Positions 47,206-55,765 of a stretch of DNA of 64,000 bases are shown here, one piece after another. The stretch is from JAPOXR01 sp963664715 (GTDB lineage: Bacteria > Pseudomonadota > Alphaproteobacteria > Rhodobacterales > Rhodobacteraceae). Both the position numbers and the translations under genes were made by a program. The notes under the pieces are model-generated. The model was not told where the DNA came from. It ran no database searches and worked only from the letters and a program-made list of their open reading frames with translations. The stretch is taken from contig CAXXUY010000001.1 of NCBI GenBank assembly GCA_963664715.2, forward strand, positions 806,001 through 870,000, read 5' to 3'. Within the stretch, counting starts at the first letter, position 1. Every line of letters starts with the position of its first letter.

Positions 47206-47958
47206 ATGCGACTTGAGGGAAAGACGGCGGTCGTCACTGGCGGTTCCGGAGGACTGGGGTCCGGGATCGTCAGGAGGATGCACGCCGAGGGCGCAAGGGT
47301 CGCCGTCGTGGATATCGACATGGCGGGTGCGCGTGCCGTCGCCAGCGAACTTGACGCCGATGGACGATCTGCCTGTGCATACGAATTGGACGTGACCAGC
47401 CGGGTTGATGCCGAGAGGGTTGCCAGAAAGATCAAGTCATGGACCAACAGGATCGACATTCTCGTGAACGGTGCCGGGGTCAACAGTCATTATCCGGCAC
47501 TGGAGCTGCCGGAAGCCGAATGGAACAGGATAATAGGCGTCAACCTCACGGGGACTTTTCTCACGATGCAGGCTTTTGCACCGCACATGCCGCCGCACAC
47601 GAATGCCTCGATCACCAACATTTCCTCGACCTCCGCGGTGGTTTCCCGCGCAACGAGTGTCCACTATACAGCCAGCAAGGGAGGTGTACGTGCCTTGACA
47701 CAGGGATTTGCCGCCGCCCTCGCACCACTGGGAATTCGGGTGAACGCGATTGGACCGGGCCCGGTGCTGACGTCGCTGAACCAGAAGCGCCTGTCAGAGC
47801 CGGCGGAGCGCGAACGGTCCTTGGCGCGGGTGGCGCTTGGCCGCTTCGGTACACCCGAAGATGTGGCCGGTCTTGCAGTATTCCTGGCGACCGAGGACGC
47901 GAGCTTCATTACAGGTTCAAGCATCTACGTCGATGGAGGGCTGCTGGCCATGCGGTAA
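47206..47958 (+). CDS. Short-chain dehydrogenase/reductase
   Basis: About 250 residues from ATG 47206. Classical SDR: cofactor motif TGGSGGLGSG (TGxxxGxG), VDIDMAGARAVA with an acidic residue at the NAD-selecting position, NGAGVNSH, catalytic NISSTSAVVSR and YTASKGGVRALTQG (Ser-Tyr-Lys), and a C-terminal ITGSSIYVDGGLL. It probably oxidises an alcohol or ring hydroxyl with NAD. It lies between the two amidohydrolase-like genes and likely belongs to their pathway. The gap of 70 bases to the previous gene and of 51 to the next is open to an internal promoter. Confidence 0.88.
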   Translation: MRLEGKTAVVTGGSGGLGSGIVRRMHAEGARVAVVDIDMAGARAVASELDADGRSACAYELDVTSRVDAERVARKIKSWTNRIDILVNGAGVNSHYPALELPEAEWNRIIGVNLTGTFLTMQAFAPHMPPHTNASITNISSTSAVVSRATSVHYTASKGGVRALTQGFAAALAPLGIRVNAIGPGPVLTSLNQKRLSEPAERERSLARVALGRFGTPEDVAGLAVFLATEDASFITGSSIYVDGGLLAMR

Positions 47959-48009
47959 CATCCGCACCCGTTCCTCGTCCAAACGATACGAGTCAATAAG
48001 GAGATTTCA

Positions 48010-48876
48010 ATGATTATTGATTTTAGGGTTAGACCCCCGTTCAAGAGTTTCACAAAACTACGGATCTACAATCCGCGCCCACATAACCCTGATCCGGTTT
48101 CGGCTTCACCGTTGTTCACCAACATTGAACCTCCGTACCGGTCTTATGAAGAATCATCGATCGACGCCTTTGTGGAGGAACTCGACGAGGCGGGCATTGA
48201 CGTTGCAGTTGTCATGGGCCGAAAGGCAGGAGGTCCTCATGGATCTGTTCCATACGAGGAACTTGTCGAACTGAGGGACCTGTTTCCTGGGCGGTTCGTG
48301 TGCTTCGGCGGGCTCAACGGCATCGATGTCAACGTGGCTCTCGAGGATATAGACCGTTGCGTGGATCTCGGCTTCAAGGGCGCCGCGCTCGACAACGGCT
48401 GGTCGGAACCACCGCTGTATGACGATGACGAACGACTCTATCCGATCTACGAGAAGTGCATCGAACGCGGACTGATCGTATCACTGACGTCAAGCATCTA
48501 TGTCGGCCCGGATGTTGGTTACAGCATGCCAGTGCACATTCACCGCGTGGCCCAACGATTTCCCGACCTGACAATCGTTATTCCACATGCCGCCTTTCCC
48601 TGGGCCGCAGTGATGTGTGGTGTCGCGTTCCAACGACCGAACGTATACCTGATTCCCGACATCTACCTGAATGTCCCCGGGCTGCCTGGGTGCGACGACT
48701 ACTTTCGGGCAGCCAACGGCTTTCTGAGTTACCGGTTCCTGTACGGCAGCAGTTTCCCGGTCAGACCTCTCGGACAGAGTATACGCTCGTTCAAGTCCTT
48801 GCCCTTTGACAGTGATGACATCCGCGACAGGTGCCTCGGCGGCAACGCCGCCCGGTTGCTCGGACTGACCGAGTGA
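48010..48876 (+). CDS. Amidohydrolase-fold protein 2, metal ligands largely replaced
   Basis: A 288-residue paralogue of the product of 46282-47136. It starts MIIDFRVRPPFKSF, so the HxH metal motif is RxR here as well. The second histidine position is LIVSLTSSIY; VVIPHAAFPW-like TIVIPHAAFPW keeps one histidine, and the last aspartate position is serine in YGSSFPVRPL. A good AGGAG lies before the ATG. Shared replacements in both paralogues indicate selection rather than decay. It may be the partner subunit or act on the next intermediate. Exact reaction unknown. Confidence 0.75.
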   Translation: MIIDFRVRPPFKSFTKLRIYNPRPHNPDPVSASPLFTNIEPPYRSYEESSIDAFVEELDEAGIDVAVVMGRKAGGPHGSVPYEELVELRDLFPGRFVCFGGLNGIDVNVALEDIDRCVDLGFKGAALDNGWSEPPLYDDDERLYPIYEKCIERGLIVSLTSSIYVGPDVGYSMPVHIHRVAQRFPDLTIVIPHAAFPWAAVMCGVAFQRPNVYLIPDIYLNVPGLPGCDDYFRAANGFLSYRFLYGSSFPVRPLGQSIRSFKSLPFDSDDIRDRCLGGNAARLLGLTE

Positions 48877-49055
48877 GGATTGCCCGGAGTCGACCTTCAT
48901 GACTACAACAGCCGTACATGACCCGAAGTTGTGATTCACCGGATCGATTGTCTTTGGGATTGAGCATGAAAGATGGGTGTTGCCGAGTGGTCTGGGACCC
49001 TGTCTTGAGGAGGTAGACACCGATGTGCCTTCGAATGGCTCATCCGGCGCATTGA

Positions 49056-49181
49056 TCCCGATACGAGTTATTCAATCGCTCGTTCAGCACAGGTGGCAAT
49101 CCCACCTTGCGCACAACCCTGGCTGTCATGGAGGCCCTCGGGATCCAGCTTTCCGCGAAGCAGGCCGAAGTGAATTCCTGA
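49056..49181 (+). pseudogene. C-terminal remnant of an XRE-type antitoxin
   Basis: The frame ending at TGA 49179-49181 reads NRSFSTGGNPTLRTTLAVME and ALGIQLSAKQAEVNS. This matches the end of the 'probable addiction module antidote' helix-turn-helix proteins (RSLSxxGNPTL...LGIxLSA). A stop in frame at 49053 and no start codon show that the N-terminus is gone. The rest of 48877-49432 holds nothing recognisable. Confidence 0.45.
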
Positions 49182-49432
49182 CGGCACCACCCGAATGATG
49201 ACGAGGGCTGGTTCCGTTCGGAGGTCTCGATGGCGCGGGATGCGTTCGACCGCCGCTGGCGCCGGCAAGCGCAGCGCCGACTGATGCCGGGCAATGAGGC
49301 AGGATTTTGGGCTCACGAATGATGCCCTCTGCCCTGCCCTTGAATCCGTTTACACGCTCACTTCCGGTTCAACATGATCCCTGTTTCCCGGGATCTTGCG
49401 TTATGAACGGTGATACCGTGCATGCATAAGGC

Positions 49433-49722
49433 ATGATCATCCGTTCTGTTCGTCACCGGGAGTTGCACCTTTTTCTGGAGAGTAATTCACCCCGGCTGCT
49501 CAAGCAGGACCAGGTCGAGAGGGTTCGCAACATCCTGACTGCAGTCCTTGTGGCCGATGACATGGAGAGCCTTGCCAGTGAGGCACCCCCGGATGGAGGG
49601 TTCACCGGCTGTCGGGTACGCGGCACGGCCAGCAGAGCATTTCCGTGTCGGGCAACTGGCGGATCACATTCGAGGAACGGGTTAACGGGATCGAACGACT
49701 GAATCTGGAGGATTACCACTGA
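49433..49722 (+). pseudogene. higB: HigB-type RNase toxin gene, frameshifted
   Basis: Frame one from ATG 49433 reads MIIRSVRHRELHLFLESNS as in HigB/killer-type toxins, up to SLASEAP. A second frame continues PGWRVHRLSGTRHGQQSISV then SGNWRITFEERVNGIERL and LNLEDYH before TGA 49720-49722. The frames switch within CCCCC at 49586-49590; one additional C restores a 96-residue protein of normal length, containing the conserved NWRITF and DYH end. The antitoxin gene begins inside the stop (TGATG). HigB cleaves ribosome-bound mRNA. As read, the toxin should be non-functional; a homopolymer error must be excluded. Confidence 0.8.
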
Positions 49723-50027
49723 TGACCAACAGCAGCATCAAGGTCAGGATGACACCTTCGCATCCCGGTGAATTCATCCGGCTGGAAGTGATCGAGGAAC
49801 TGGGACTGGGCGTTGCCGAGGCTGCGCGGATCCTTGGTGTTCGCCGGACCACGCTTTCGGACCTGCTGAATGGCAAGGCGGCATCGTCGCCGGAAATGGC
49901 GTTGCGGGTGGAAAAGGCCTTCGGTGTCGGCATGGGCCTGTTGTTGAGAATGCAGGCATTGCATGCCGCGGCACGGATGCGCGCAATCTCTGACAAGATC
50001 GACGTTCGACGATACCAGTCGGCCTGA
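49722..50027 (+). CDS. higA: HigA-type antitoxin
   Basis: A 101-residue antitoxin with the HigA pattern: TPSHPGEFIRLEVIEELGLG, then the helix-turn-helix VAEAARILGVRRTTLSDLLN and GKAASSPEMALRVEKAFG, and a C-terminal RMRAISDKIDVRRYQ. It is intact, unlike the toxin it overlaps by one base. It would neutralise HigB and repress its own operon. Toxin-first order is normal for higBA. Confidence 0.88.
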   Translation: MTNSSIKVRMTPSHPGEFIRLEVIEELGLGVAEAARILGVRRTTLSDLLNGKAASSPEMALRVEKAFGVGMGLLLRMQALHAAARMRAISDKIDVRRYQSA

Positions 50028-50155
50028 CGCCCGCGTAAAGGCGGAAGACGCATGCAAGGGCACAGCAATACGCCTTGGCGGAGATGCGAGGTTCCCCAAG
50101 AGGCCGCGCACGGGGATTTCCGTGCAATTCGCGCTGAAGGCGACGAGAGAGGCCG

Positions 50156-50329
50156 TCAGGGTGTGTAATCGTCGGACGGCGGCTTGTCCAGGAACCGCGA
50201 CAACTGCCGGGCAAATCCGTCGGACTTGATGAGTTCCGGGATGCGCCGGGCCGCATCGGCGAGCCGGCCGGTCTAATCCTCGACCTGCTGGGCGTGGGCC
50301 CTGTTCTGCACCAGCCCGGCATGCAGCTG
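50156..50329 (-). pseudogene. C-terminal fragment of an unrecognised protein with internal TAG
   Basis: On the minus strand one frame looks coding by third-position GC: QLHAGLVQNRAHAQQVED, a TAG (plus-strand CTA at 50273-50275), then TGRLADAARRIPELIKSDGF and ARQLSRFLDKPPSDDYTP to TGA. I cannot name the family; a plasmid or mobilisation protein is possible from the context. No start is found upstream. The remainder of 50028-50435 shows nothing else. Confidence 0.35.
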
Positions 50330-50435
50330 TGATCGAGGCCCTCGCCCGCAGATGCTATGAGAAGCCCGAAGTGCGGAATGAGGCGTGAGGCGGAAACGGT
50401 ATTTGCACAGCTGGATTCAACACGGGAGACAGACA

Positions 50436-50723
50436 ATGAGCAGTGACAATCCATTCGGCATTCAGGTCGAAGCGCTGAGAAAGAGCCAGAAGAATGACAC
50501 CAGTTCTTCGGAGGTGGTTGATGAAATCGGAGACGGCCACGGGTTTTCGGAGCGTGGCGGCCTTCGGCGGGGCGGGCGTGCGCCAAGTCCCAGAACCGGC
50601 CAGGGTCATGCCAAGGTCTTGCCGGAGGTATCCCGCGGAATCGCAACCGAAGCGAGACGGCGCGGCGTCCAGCAAGGGGTGATAATTGAAGAGGCATGGA
50701 CGCTGTATAATGCACAATCGTGA
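50436..50723 (+). CDS. Small basic protein, possibly partition/RHH accessory type
   Basis: A 95-residue protein with a GGGAG ribosome binding site. It starts MSSDNPFGIQVEALRKSQKN, has a basic linker RRGGRAPSPRTGQGHAKVLP, and a C-terminal helix pair EVSRGIATEARRRGVQQGVI with IEEAWTLYN. This arrangement recalls small plasmid-stability or ribbon-helix-helix proteins found next to ParA-type genes, but no partner is present here. The gene lies among toxin-antitoxin remnants. Function not assigned. Confidence 0.45.
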   Translation: MSSDNPFGIQVEALRKSQKNDTSSSEVVDEIGDGHGFSERGGLRRGGRAPSPRTGQGHAKVLPEVSRGIATEARRRGVQQGVIIEEAWTLYNAQS

Positions 50724-50806
50724 ACGCTGGTGTGCCGGTCAGGTTCTTGATTTTAGCAACAGCCCCATTCAAAGGCCGTGGCTGGCAAACACGGATCAAT
50801 GCAGTG
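50720..50806 (+). pseudogene. Fragment resembling a BrnA-type antitoxin C-terminus
   Basis: The frame from GTG 50720 contains FKGRGWQTRINAV, the hallmark end of BrnA-like ribbon-helix-helix antitoxins (GxGWQTRIN). The sequence before and after does not match that family, and no BrnT toxin is next to it. The frame stays open to 51034 but with no recognisable content. Confidence 0.35.
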
Positions 50807-50981
50807 AAATCGGCGCCGCACCAACCGAAGAACTCCAAAATCTTTGCGGGGCAGGGGGAACAACAAGGTGTGCTACTCGCTTTACATCGGAAATCGCCCA
50901 ATTTCCTTCTGAAGGGGCTATCTGCCCTGCCGCATGGAGTCGGAAATAATCTCTCGGCGATCGTGAATCAGGAAGCCCCCA

Positions 50982-51401
50982 TTGCCTATTCAATATCACC
51001 CGAAACGGGGCACAATCGTTGTTGTCAATTTTGACCGAGGGGTTCAAAAGCCGGAAATGGTCAAGCGCCGCCTGTGTGTTGTAGTGTCACCCAAATTCAA
51101 ATCCCGTCCAGGACTGTGAACCGTAGTTCCCCTGAGCCAGTCTGCACCTGACCCTGTGATGCCGTATCATTACGAGTTTAAGATACCGTTCGAGATACCG
51201 CGAAGCTGGGGAAATTCGGAACGGTGGGCAATGTGCGACATGATCTGTGCCGTCGGCTTCAATCGTCTGGAATGGTTGCGCCTGGGAAAGGACAGGAATG
51301 GAAAGCGGCAATATCAACGAACCCCCCTGTCTGACCCGCACTTGTGCAACATCGGCAACTGCGTGCTTGCCTGTTTGGGCATTCCGACTTTGACAGACTG
51401 A
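50982..51401 (+). pseudogene. PemK/MazF-family toxin with in-frame TGA
   Basis: One frame from TTG 50982 to TGA 51399-51401 encodes a full-size (139-codon) PemK/MazF-like toxin: PIQYHPKRGTIVVVNFDRGV, KPEMVKRRLCVVVSPKFKSR, then a stop TGA at 51117-51119, then TVVPLSQSAPDPVMPYHYEF and a cysteine-rich end CNIGNCVLACLGIPTLTD. Homologues known to me have Cys at the TGA position (GLCTVV), so TGT/TGC to TGA is the simplest change. The start is TTG rather than ATG. MazF-type toxins cleave mRNA. No antitoxin is visible beside it. Function is presumably lost. Confidence 0.75.
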
Positions 51402-51855
51402 GACAGGATTGCCATTTACTTGTTGTTGCGGCTCTGCTTTGGCATCCGTTTTGAAGACCCTACCAAGGGCCACTGGCCACTAAAAAGACAGCAAGTTTCC
51501 GGTCAGTGCTGTGAGGCTCCTTCGGTGCAAGCCTTAGGAGCCTTTGCATTTTCCCCTGAACGTTTGACATGATTTCCACATCGGCCGAATTCCGGAAGTT
51601 GGCTGGCGAGTCCGTTTTCAGGCCCCAGCAGCTTCTCTCATGGCTGCGAAGCCTCGGAATGATCGCGATCCGCGCAGAACCGGCTCCCTTCGGTGAAGAT
51701 GGGTCTGAACTGACTCTGATCGCCCTGTCCGACTTTCCCGCGATGCTAATCACTGACGGCCCAACATCGGCCCTGGATCCGGGAAGATCTGGTCTCCGCC
51801 AAATCGTGCTTGCCGCAAAGTGCCGTTAGGGAAGCACAATCGGCCAAGCTACCGT
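51402..51855. other. Intergenic region, nothing recognised
   Basis: About 450 bases between the PemK remnant and the 3' end of the second dipeptide-type operon. One open frame at 51569-51829 (MISTSAEFRKLAGESVF...) has no family I recognise and may be chance. Confidence 0.35.
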
Positions 51856-52866
51856 TCAAATCTCTTCATGAATGGCTAGGCAGCTGACCTGATGGCCAGA
51901 TGGCAGGGACAACAGTCGCGGTGCCCGCAACCGGCATACTTCCATCGCGATGGGGCATCTTGGGTGGAACCGACAGCCTGAAGGGGGAAAAATTGGCGAG
52001 GGCAACTCTCCCTCGAGTGTGTGTTCCTCGGACAAGGGTCTGTCCAGCGTGGGAACCTCGTTCAGCAGTGCCCGCGTATAGGGGTGCATCGGATTCGTCA
52101 GCAGGTCAGCGGTGGCGGCAAGTTCTACGATCTGACCCAGATACATCACTGCAATTCGGTCCGAGACATGTTCGACCACGCTGATGTCGTGGCTGATGAA
52201 CAGATAGGACAGATTCAAACTGTCCCTCAGATCAAGAAACAGGTTTATGATCTGTGCCTGAACGGACACGTCCAGAGAGGCCACGGATTCGTCACAGACA
52301 ACGACGCCCGGATTGACCGCCAGCGCGCGCGCTATGCAGATCCGTTGACGTTGCCCCCCGGAAAACTGATGCGGATAGCGGTCCAGCATATCTTCTTGAA
52401 GACCGACGCGCTCGAGCGCTTCGACCGCGAAGGCGCGTGCCTCGGACCTTGGGATCAGCTCGTGGGCAATGGGAGCCTCGGTGATCGCATCAACTATGCG
52501 CTGTCGTGGGTCCAGTGCGGCGGCGGGATCCTGAAAGATCATCTGTACGCCCAGACCCGTGCCGGTCTTCTCTTTAGTTTTGTCCGTCATGGGTTTGCCG
52601 TTGAACAAGACATCACCGGAATCGGGCGGCAGAATACCCGCCACAAGACGCCCCAGCGTGGATTTCCCACAGCCGGATTCGCCCACAAGCCCCAGCACTT
52701 CGCCTTGCTCTATCGTCAGATCAACACCATCCACGGCCTGCAACACATGGGCGGTCGATTTTGCCCCGCATGCGGTTGCGATCCGATCCGCCAGGTCTGG
52801 CTTCCTGCCAAAACTGCGTCGGACAGATTTGAGTTCAATCACACTCGGCAAGGGCAGCCCTAACAT
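51856..52866 (-). CDS. ABC ATPase, DppF-like (second importer)
   Basis: About 336 residues from ATG 52866 (ATG 52893 is also in frame; both overlap the upstream gene). Walker A GESGCGKST, signature FSGGQRQRICIARAL, Walker B VVVCDESVASLDVS, where the usual DEPT is DESV, an uncommon but tolerated variant. The oligopeptide C-terminal segment FHPRCPIAMEVCRLRAP is present. Last gene of the minus-strand operon from 58228. It pairs with the DppD-like ATPase to drive import. Confidence 0.88.
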   Translation of the reverse strand: MLGLPLPSVIELKSVRRSFGRKPDLADRIATACGAKSTAHVLQAVDGVDLTIEQGEVLGLVGESGCGKSTLGRLVAGILPPDSGDVLFNGKPMTDKTKEKTGTGLGVQMIFQDPAAALDPRQRIVDAITEAPIAHELIPRSEARAFAVEALERVGLQEDMLDRYPHQFSGGQRQRICIARALAVNPGVVVCDESVASLDVSVQAQIINLFLDLRDSLNLSYLFISHDISVVEHVSDRIAVMYLGQIVELAATADLLTNPMHPYTRALLNEVPTLDRPLSEEHTLEGELPSPIFPPSGCRFHPRCPIAMEVCRLRAPRLLSLPSGHQVSCLAIHEEI

Positions 52867-53830
52867 GTAGTGGAAAGACGCAGCGAACGGCATGATCGGG
52901 TGATGTGAAGGACAGGTCCGGTAGCACTTCGCAGGCCTCGGTGGCGCGGGCGCAGCGCGGCGCGAAGGAGCAGCCTTTTGGCAGGTTCGAGGGTTGCGGA
53001 AGACCGCCGGGAATGGAGATCAGACGTTCTCCGCGAGGAGAGTTCGCCGGCATACTGGTCATCAACCCCGCAGTGTAGGGATGGGACGGTGATTTCAACA
53101 TTTCCATCGTTGCCCCCTGTTCCACAATGCGGCCCGCGTACATCACGGCCACACGGTGGGCGATCTGAGCCACAACGCCCAGGTCGTGAGAGATCCAAAT
53201 CAACGCCGAGCCCGAATTGCGGCACAGCCGCCGCATATCACGCAGGATTTGCGATTGCACGGTGACGTCCAGCGCCGTCGTCGGTTCGTCCGCGATGATC
53301 AGGTCCGGCTCGTTCAGCAGCGCGATGGCGATGACCACACGCTGCCGCATCCCGCCGGAAAACTGGTGTGGGTAGGCCTCCAACCGCTCATCGGGGCTGT
53401 TAATCCTAACGCGCACCATAGCCTCGCGAACGATCTGCCGTGCGGCGCCGGAGGAGATGTCTCGATGGGCCCGGATGGCCTCAATCATCTGTGTGCCAAC
53501 TCGCTGCACCGGGTTCAGGCTGGTGGTCGGATCCTGAAAGATCATCGCGATCCTGTTGCCGCGAAGGCCTTGCCACTGCGCCTCGGAAAAACTGGTGACA
53601 TCAGTGCCATCGAACGTAATACGCCCCGCTGTGACGCGGCCCGGTCTGTCTACCAACCCCATGATGGACAGCCCAAGAACAGTTTTGCCGGAGCCGGATT
53701 CCCCAACGATGCCGAGCACTTCGCCGCGCGCGACTTCAAGATCGACGCCATTCACGGCCGCCAGTGGCCCGTCGGAGGTTGAAAATTCGGTCCTCAGCCC
53801 TTGAATGGACAAAAGGCTTGTCCGTGTCAT
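52835..53830 (-). CDS. ABC ATPase, DppD-like (second importer)
   Basis: A 331-residue ATPase: Walker A GESGSGKTV, signature FSGGMRQRVVIAIALL, Walker B LIIADEPTTALD, and the C-terminal SFAPRCARATEACEVLP. The ATG overlaps the stop of the DppC-like permease (ATGA at 53827-53830). Together with the next gene it forms the heterodimeric motor of the second family-5 importer in this window. Confidence 0.9.
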   Translation of the reverse strand: MTRTSLLSIQGLRTEFSTSDGPLAAVNGVDLEVARGEVLGIVGESGSGKTVLGLSIMGLVDRPGRVTAGRITFDGTDVTSFSEAQWQGLRGNRIAMIFQDPTTSLNPVQRVGTQMIEAIRAHRDISSGAARQIVREAMVRVRINSPDERLEAYPHQFSGGMRQRVVIAIALLNEPDLIIADEPTTALDVTVQSQILRDMRRLCRNSGSALIWISHDLGVVAQIAHRVAVMYAGRIVEQGATMEMLKSPSHPYTAGLMTSMPANSPRGERLISIPGGLPQPSNLPKGCSFAPRCARATEACEVLPDLSFTSPDHAVRCVFPLHVRAALAECD

Positions 53831-54735
53831 TTCGAAAGCCTTGGATTGAACCTTGCGCGCAACTGGTCACCAAAGACGTTGATCGCAGCAACCGTCGCGA
53901 GCAGCATGACACCCGGAAAGAAGGTGATCCAATAAGCACCCGACAGGATGAAGTCGAAGCCATTTGAAATCAGCGAACCAAGCGATGGTTCGGTGATGGG
54001 CACGCCCACACCGAGAAAACTGAGCGTAGCTTCGATCGAGATGGAGTGCGCCGTTTGCAAGGTCGCCAACACGATCAGCGGCGATACGCTGTTGGGCAGA
54101 AGGTGCTTCCAGATAATGCGGGCGTTGCTGAGCTCCAGGCAGATGGCCGCCTCGAAATACTCTTTGCGTCGTTCCACCATGGCGGCGGCACGTACCGTGC
54201 GCGCATATAGTGCCCATTGCACGATGGCGAGCGCAATGATGACCTTGTCAACGCCCTTGCCCAACAACGCCAGCAACACGAGCGCGACCAGAATGGCCGG
54301 AAAGGACAGCTGAATATCGACAATCCGCATCAGGAACCCGTCAATCCGTCCGCCGTAGAAGGCGGCGGTCAGCCCAACCATTAGCCCGACGGTCAGTGCG
54401 ATGAGGGCGCTGCTGATGGCCACGGTCAGGCTGGTGCGAAGCCCAAAGATGATGGCGCTCAGAACATCGCGACCTGCCCCATCTGTGCCCAGCCAGGCGA
54501 TCGTTCCGTCTAACATCTCTTCGCCAGGCGCAAGCCGTCCGTCCAGCACACTGACGGTCGCCAGATCATAAGGGTCGGTGGGCGCGATGAAGGGGGCGAA
54601 AGTCGCCGAGGCGACAATTAGAAAAAGCAGAATACCCGAGATCAGCGTCGTGGGGCGCGACAAATCTGACCGCACCAACTTAGAAAACAATCCGGTTTCC
54701 GGTCTTGCGGCGGATACGGCCGTCGTATCGCTCAT
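53827..54735 (-). CDS. ABC permease, DppC-like (second importer)
   Basis: A 302-residue permease with an N-terminal membrane segment ISGILLFLIVASATFAPFIA, the WLGTDGAGRDVLSAIIFGLR loop, the coupling region KEYFEAAICLELSNARIIWK and the end FLGVGVPITEPSLGSLISNG. It overlaps the DppB-like gene and the DppD-like gene by four bases each, so the membrane and motor subunits are translationally coupled. Confidence 0.9.
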   Translation of the reverse strand: MSDTTAVSAARPETGLFSKLVRSDLSRPTTLISGILLFLIVASATFAPFIAPTDPYDLATVSVLDGRLAPGEEMLDGTIAWLGTDGAGRDVLSAIIFGLRTSLTVAISSALIALTVGLMVGLTAAFYGGRIDGFLMRIVDIQLSFPAILVALVLLALLGKGVDKVIIALAIVQWALYARTVRAAAMVERRKEYFEAAICLELSNARIIWKHLLPNSVSPLIVLATLQTAHSISIEATLSFLGVGVPITEPSLGSLISNGFDFILSGAYWITFFPGVMLLATVAAINVFGDQLRARFNPRLSK

Positions 54736-55709
54736 GTCTGGTCACCTTGCAGGCGCACGCGTGGATCAAGTACCGCGTATATGATGTCCACGACCAGATT
54801 GAGCACCAAAAACAAGGCCACTACGAATAGCAGGTAGGCCACCACAATGGGGCGGTCGAGATTGATAATGGCGTCGATGACAAGCTTGCCCAGACCAGGC
54901 CAGGCAAAGATAGATTCCGTTACCGTTGCAAAGGCGATCAGAGTGCCGAATTCGATCCCCAACACGGTGACGATCGGAATGAGGATATTGGGCATCAAAT
55001 GAGCGATTACAATGCGTCTTGACGACAGCCCTTTGGCGCGGGCGAACCTAATGAAATCAAGCGCCATGACCTCGACTGTTCCAGCGCGCGCCAGCCGGAT
55101 GACCATGGCGATCTTGAAAAGTGCCAAATTGGTGGCGGGCAAGATGAGATGGCGCAAACCATCGAGCGTAAAGGCACTACTTTCGATGCCCAGGAAACGC
55201 GCGGTCTCGCCCCGGCCTGACACCGGCAGCCAACCGAGCAAGACCGAAAAGACAATGATCATCATCAGGCCCAACCAGAAGGTCGGGATCGAAATTCCGA
55301 GCACTGAGCCGCTCATGATGATGCGTGCGCCCCATCCATCAGGGCGCAAGCCCGCGTAGACCCCCAGGGGCAGGCCCACTGTCACGGATATAATCAGTGC
55401 GCTCGTAGCAAGTTCAAGCGTGGCCGGAAAACGCTCGGCCATAAGCGCAAGTGCCGGTCGTCCGAAGATAAAGGATTTGCCCAGATCCCCCGACATCGCA
55501 CCCACCAGGAACTTCCAATATTGCACATGGACTGGCTGATCGAGCCCGAAGTCCCGGCGCACACGTTCAATTTCCTCGGGCAGGCTTTCCGGATTGACGA
55601 GCATGTCGACAGGATCACCCACCAGATTGACCATGGAGAACACCATCAACGACATGACGAACAGGACGACCACGCTTTGCATGACCCGTCTCAGGACAAA
55701 GGCTAGCAT
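54732..55709 (-). CDS. ABC permease, DppB-like (second importer)
   Basis: A 325-residue permease starting MLAFVLRRVMQSVVVLFVMS. It has the periplasmic DPVDMLVNPESLPEEIERVR segment, LPVSGRGETARFLGIESSAF, the coupling region VEVMALDFIRFARAKGLSSR, and ATVTESIFAWPGLGKLVIDA. Fifty-six bases separate it from the binding-protein gene; that gap has an inverted repeat of GGCCCGCCGCGG with CGGCGGGCC (about 55731-55756), a likely hairpin after the binding-protein cistron. Confidence 0.9.
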   Translation of the reverse strand: MLAFVLRRVMQSVVVLFVMSLMVFSMVNLVGDPVDMLVNPESLPEEIERVRRDFGLDQPVHVQYWKFLVGAMSGDLGKSFIFGRPALALMAERFPATLELATSALIISVTVGLPLGVYAGLRPDGWGARIIMSGSVLGISIPTFWLGLMMIIVFSVLLGWLPVSGRGETARFLGIESSAFTLDGLRHLILPATNLALFKIAMVIRLARAGTVEVMALDFIRFARAKGLSSRRIVIAHLMPNILIPIVTVLGIEFGTLIAFATVTESIFAWPGLGKLVIDAIINLDRPIVVAYLLFVVALFLVLNLVVDIIYAVLDPRVRLQGDQT

Positions 55710-55729
55710 CGGGGGTTCCCTTCGCAGTT

Positions 55730-55757
55730 TGGCCCGCCGCGGACATGCGGCGGGCCA
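55730..55757 (-). terminator. Intra-operon hairpin after the second binding-protein gene
   Basis: GGCCCGCCGC and GCGGCGGGCC flank ACAT-like loop bases in the gap between binding-protein and DppB-like genes. The stem is strong but lacks a T-tract on the transcribed side. It parallels the hairpin at 31482-31505 in the first importer operon. Confidence 0.5.
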
Positions 55758-55765
55758 AACTCAAT

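Noticed and set aside
49774..50901. Minus-strand 375-codon open frame across higA and the small protein
   Set aside because: It crosses two plus-strand genes and has no continuous similarity; only one sub-region, in a different frame, looks like former coding DNA.
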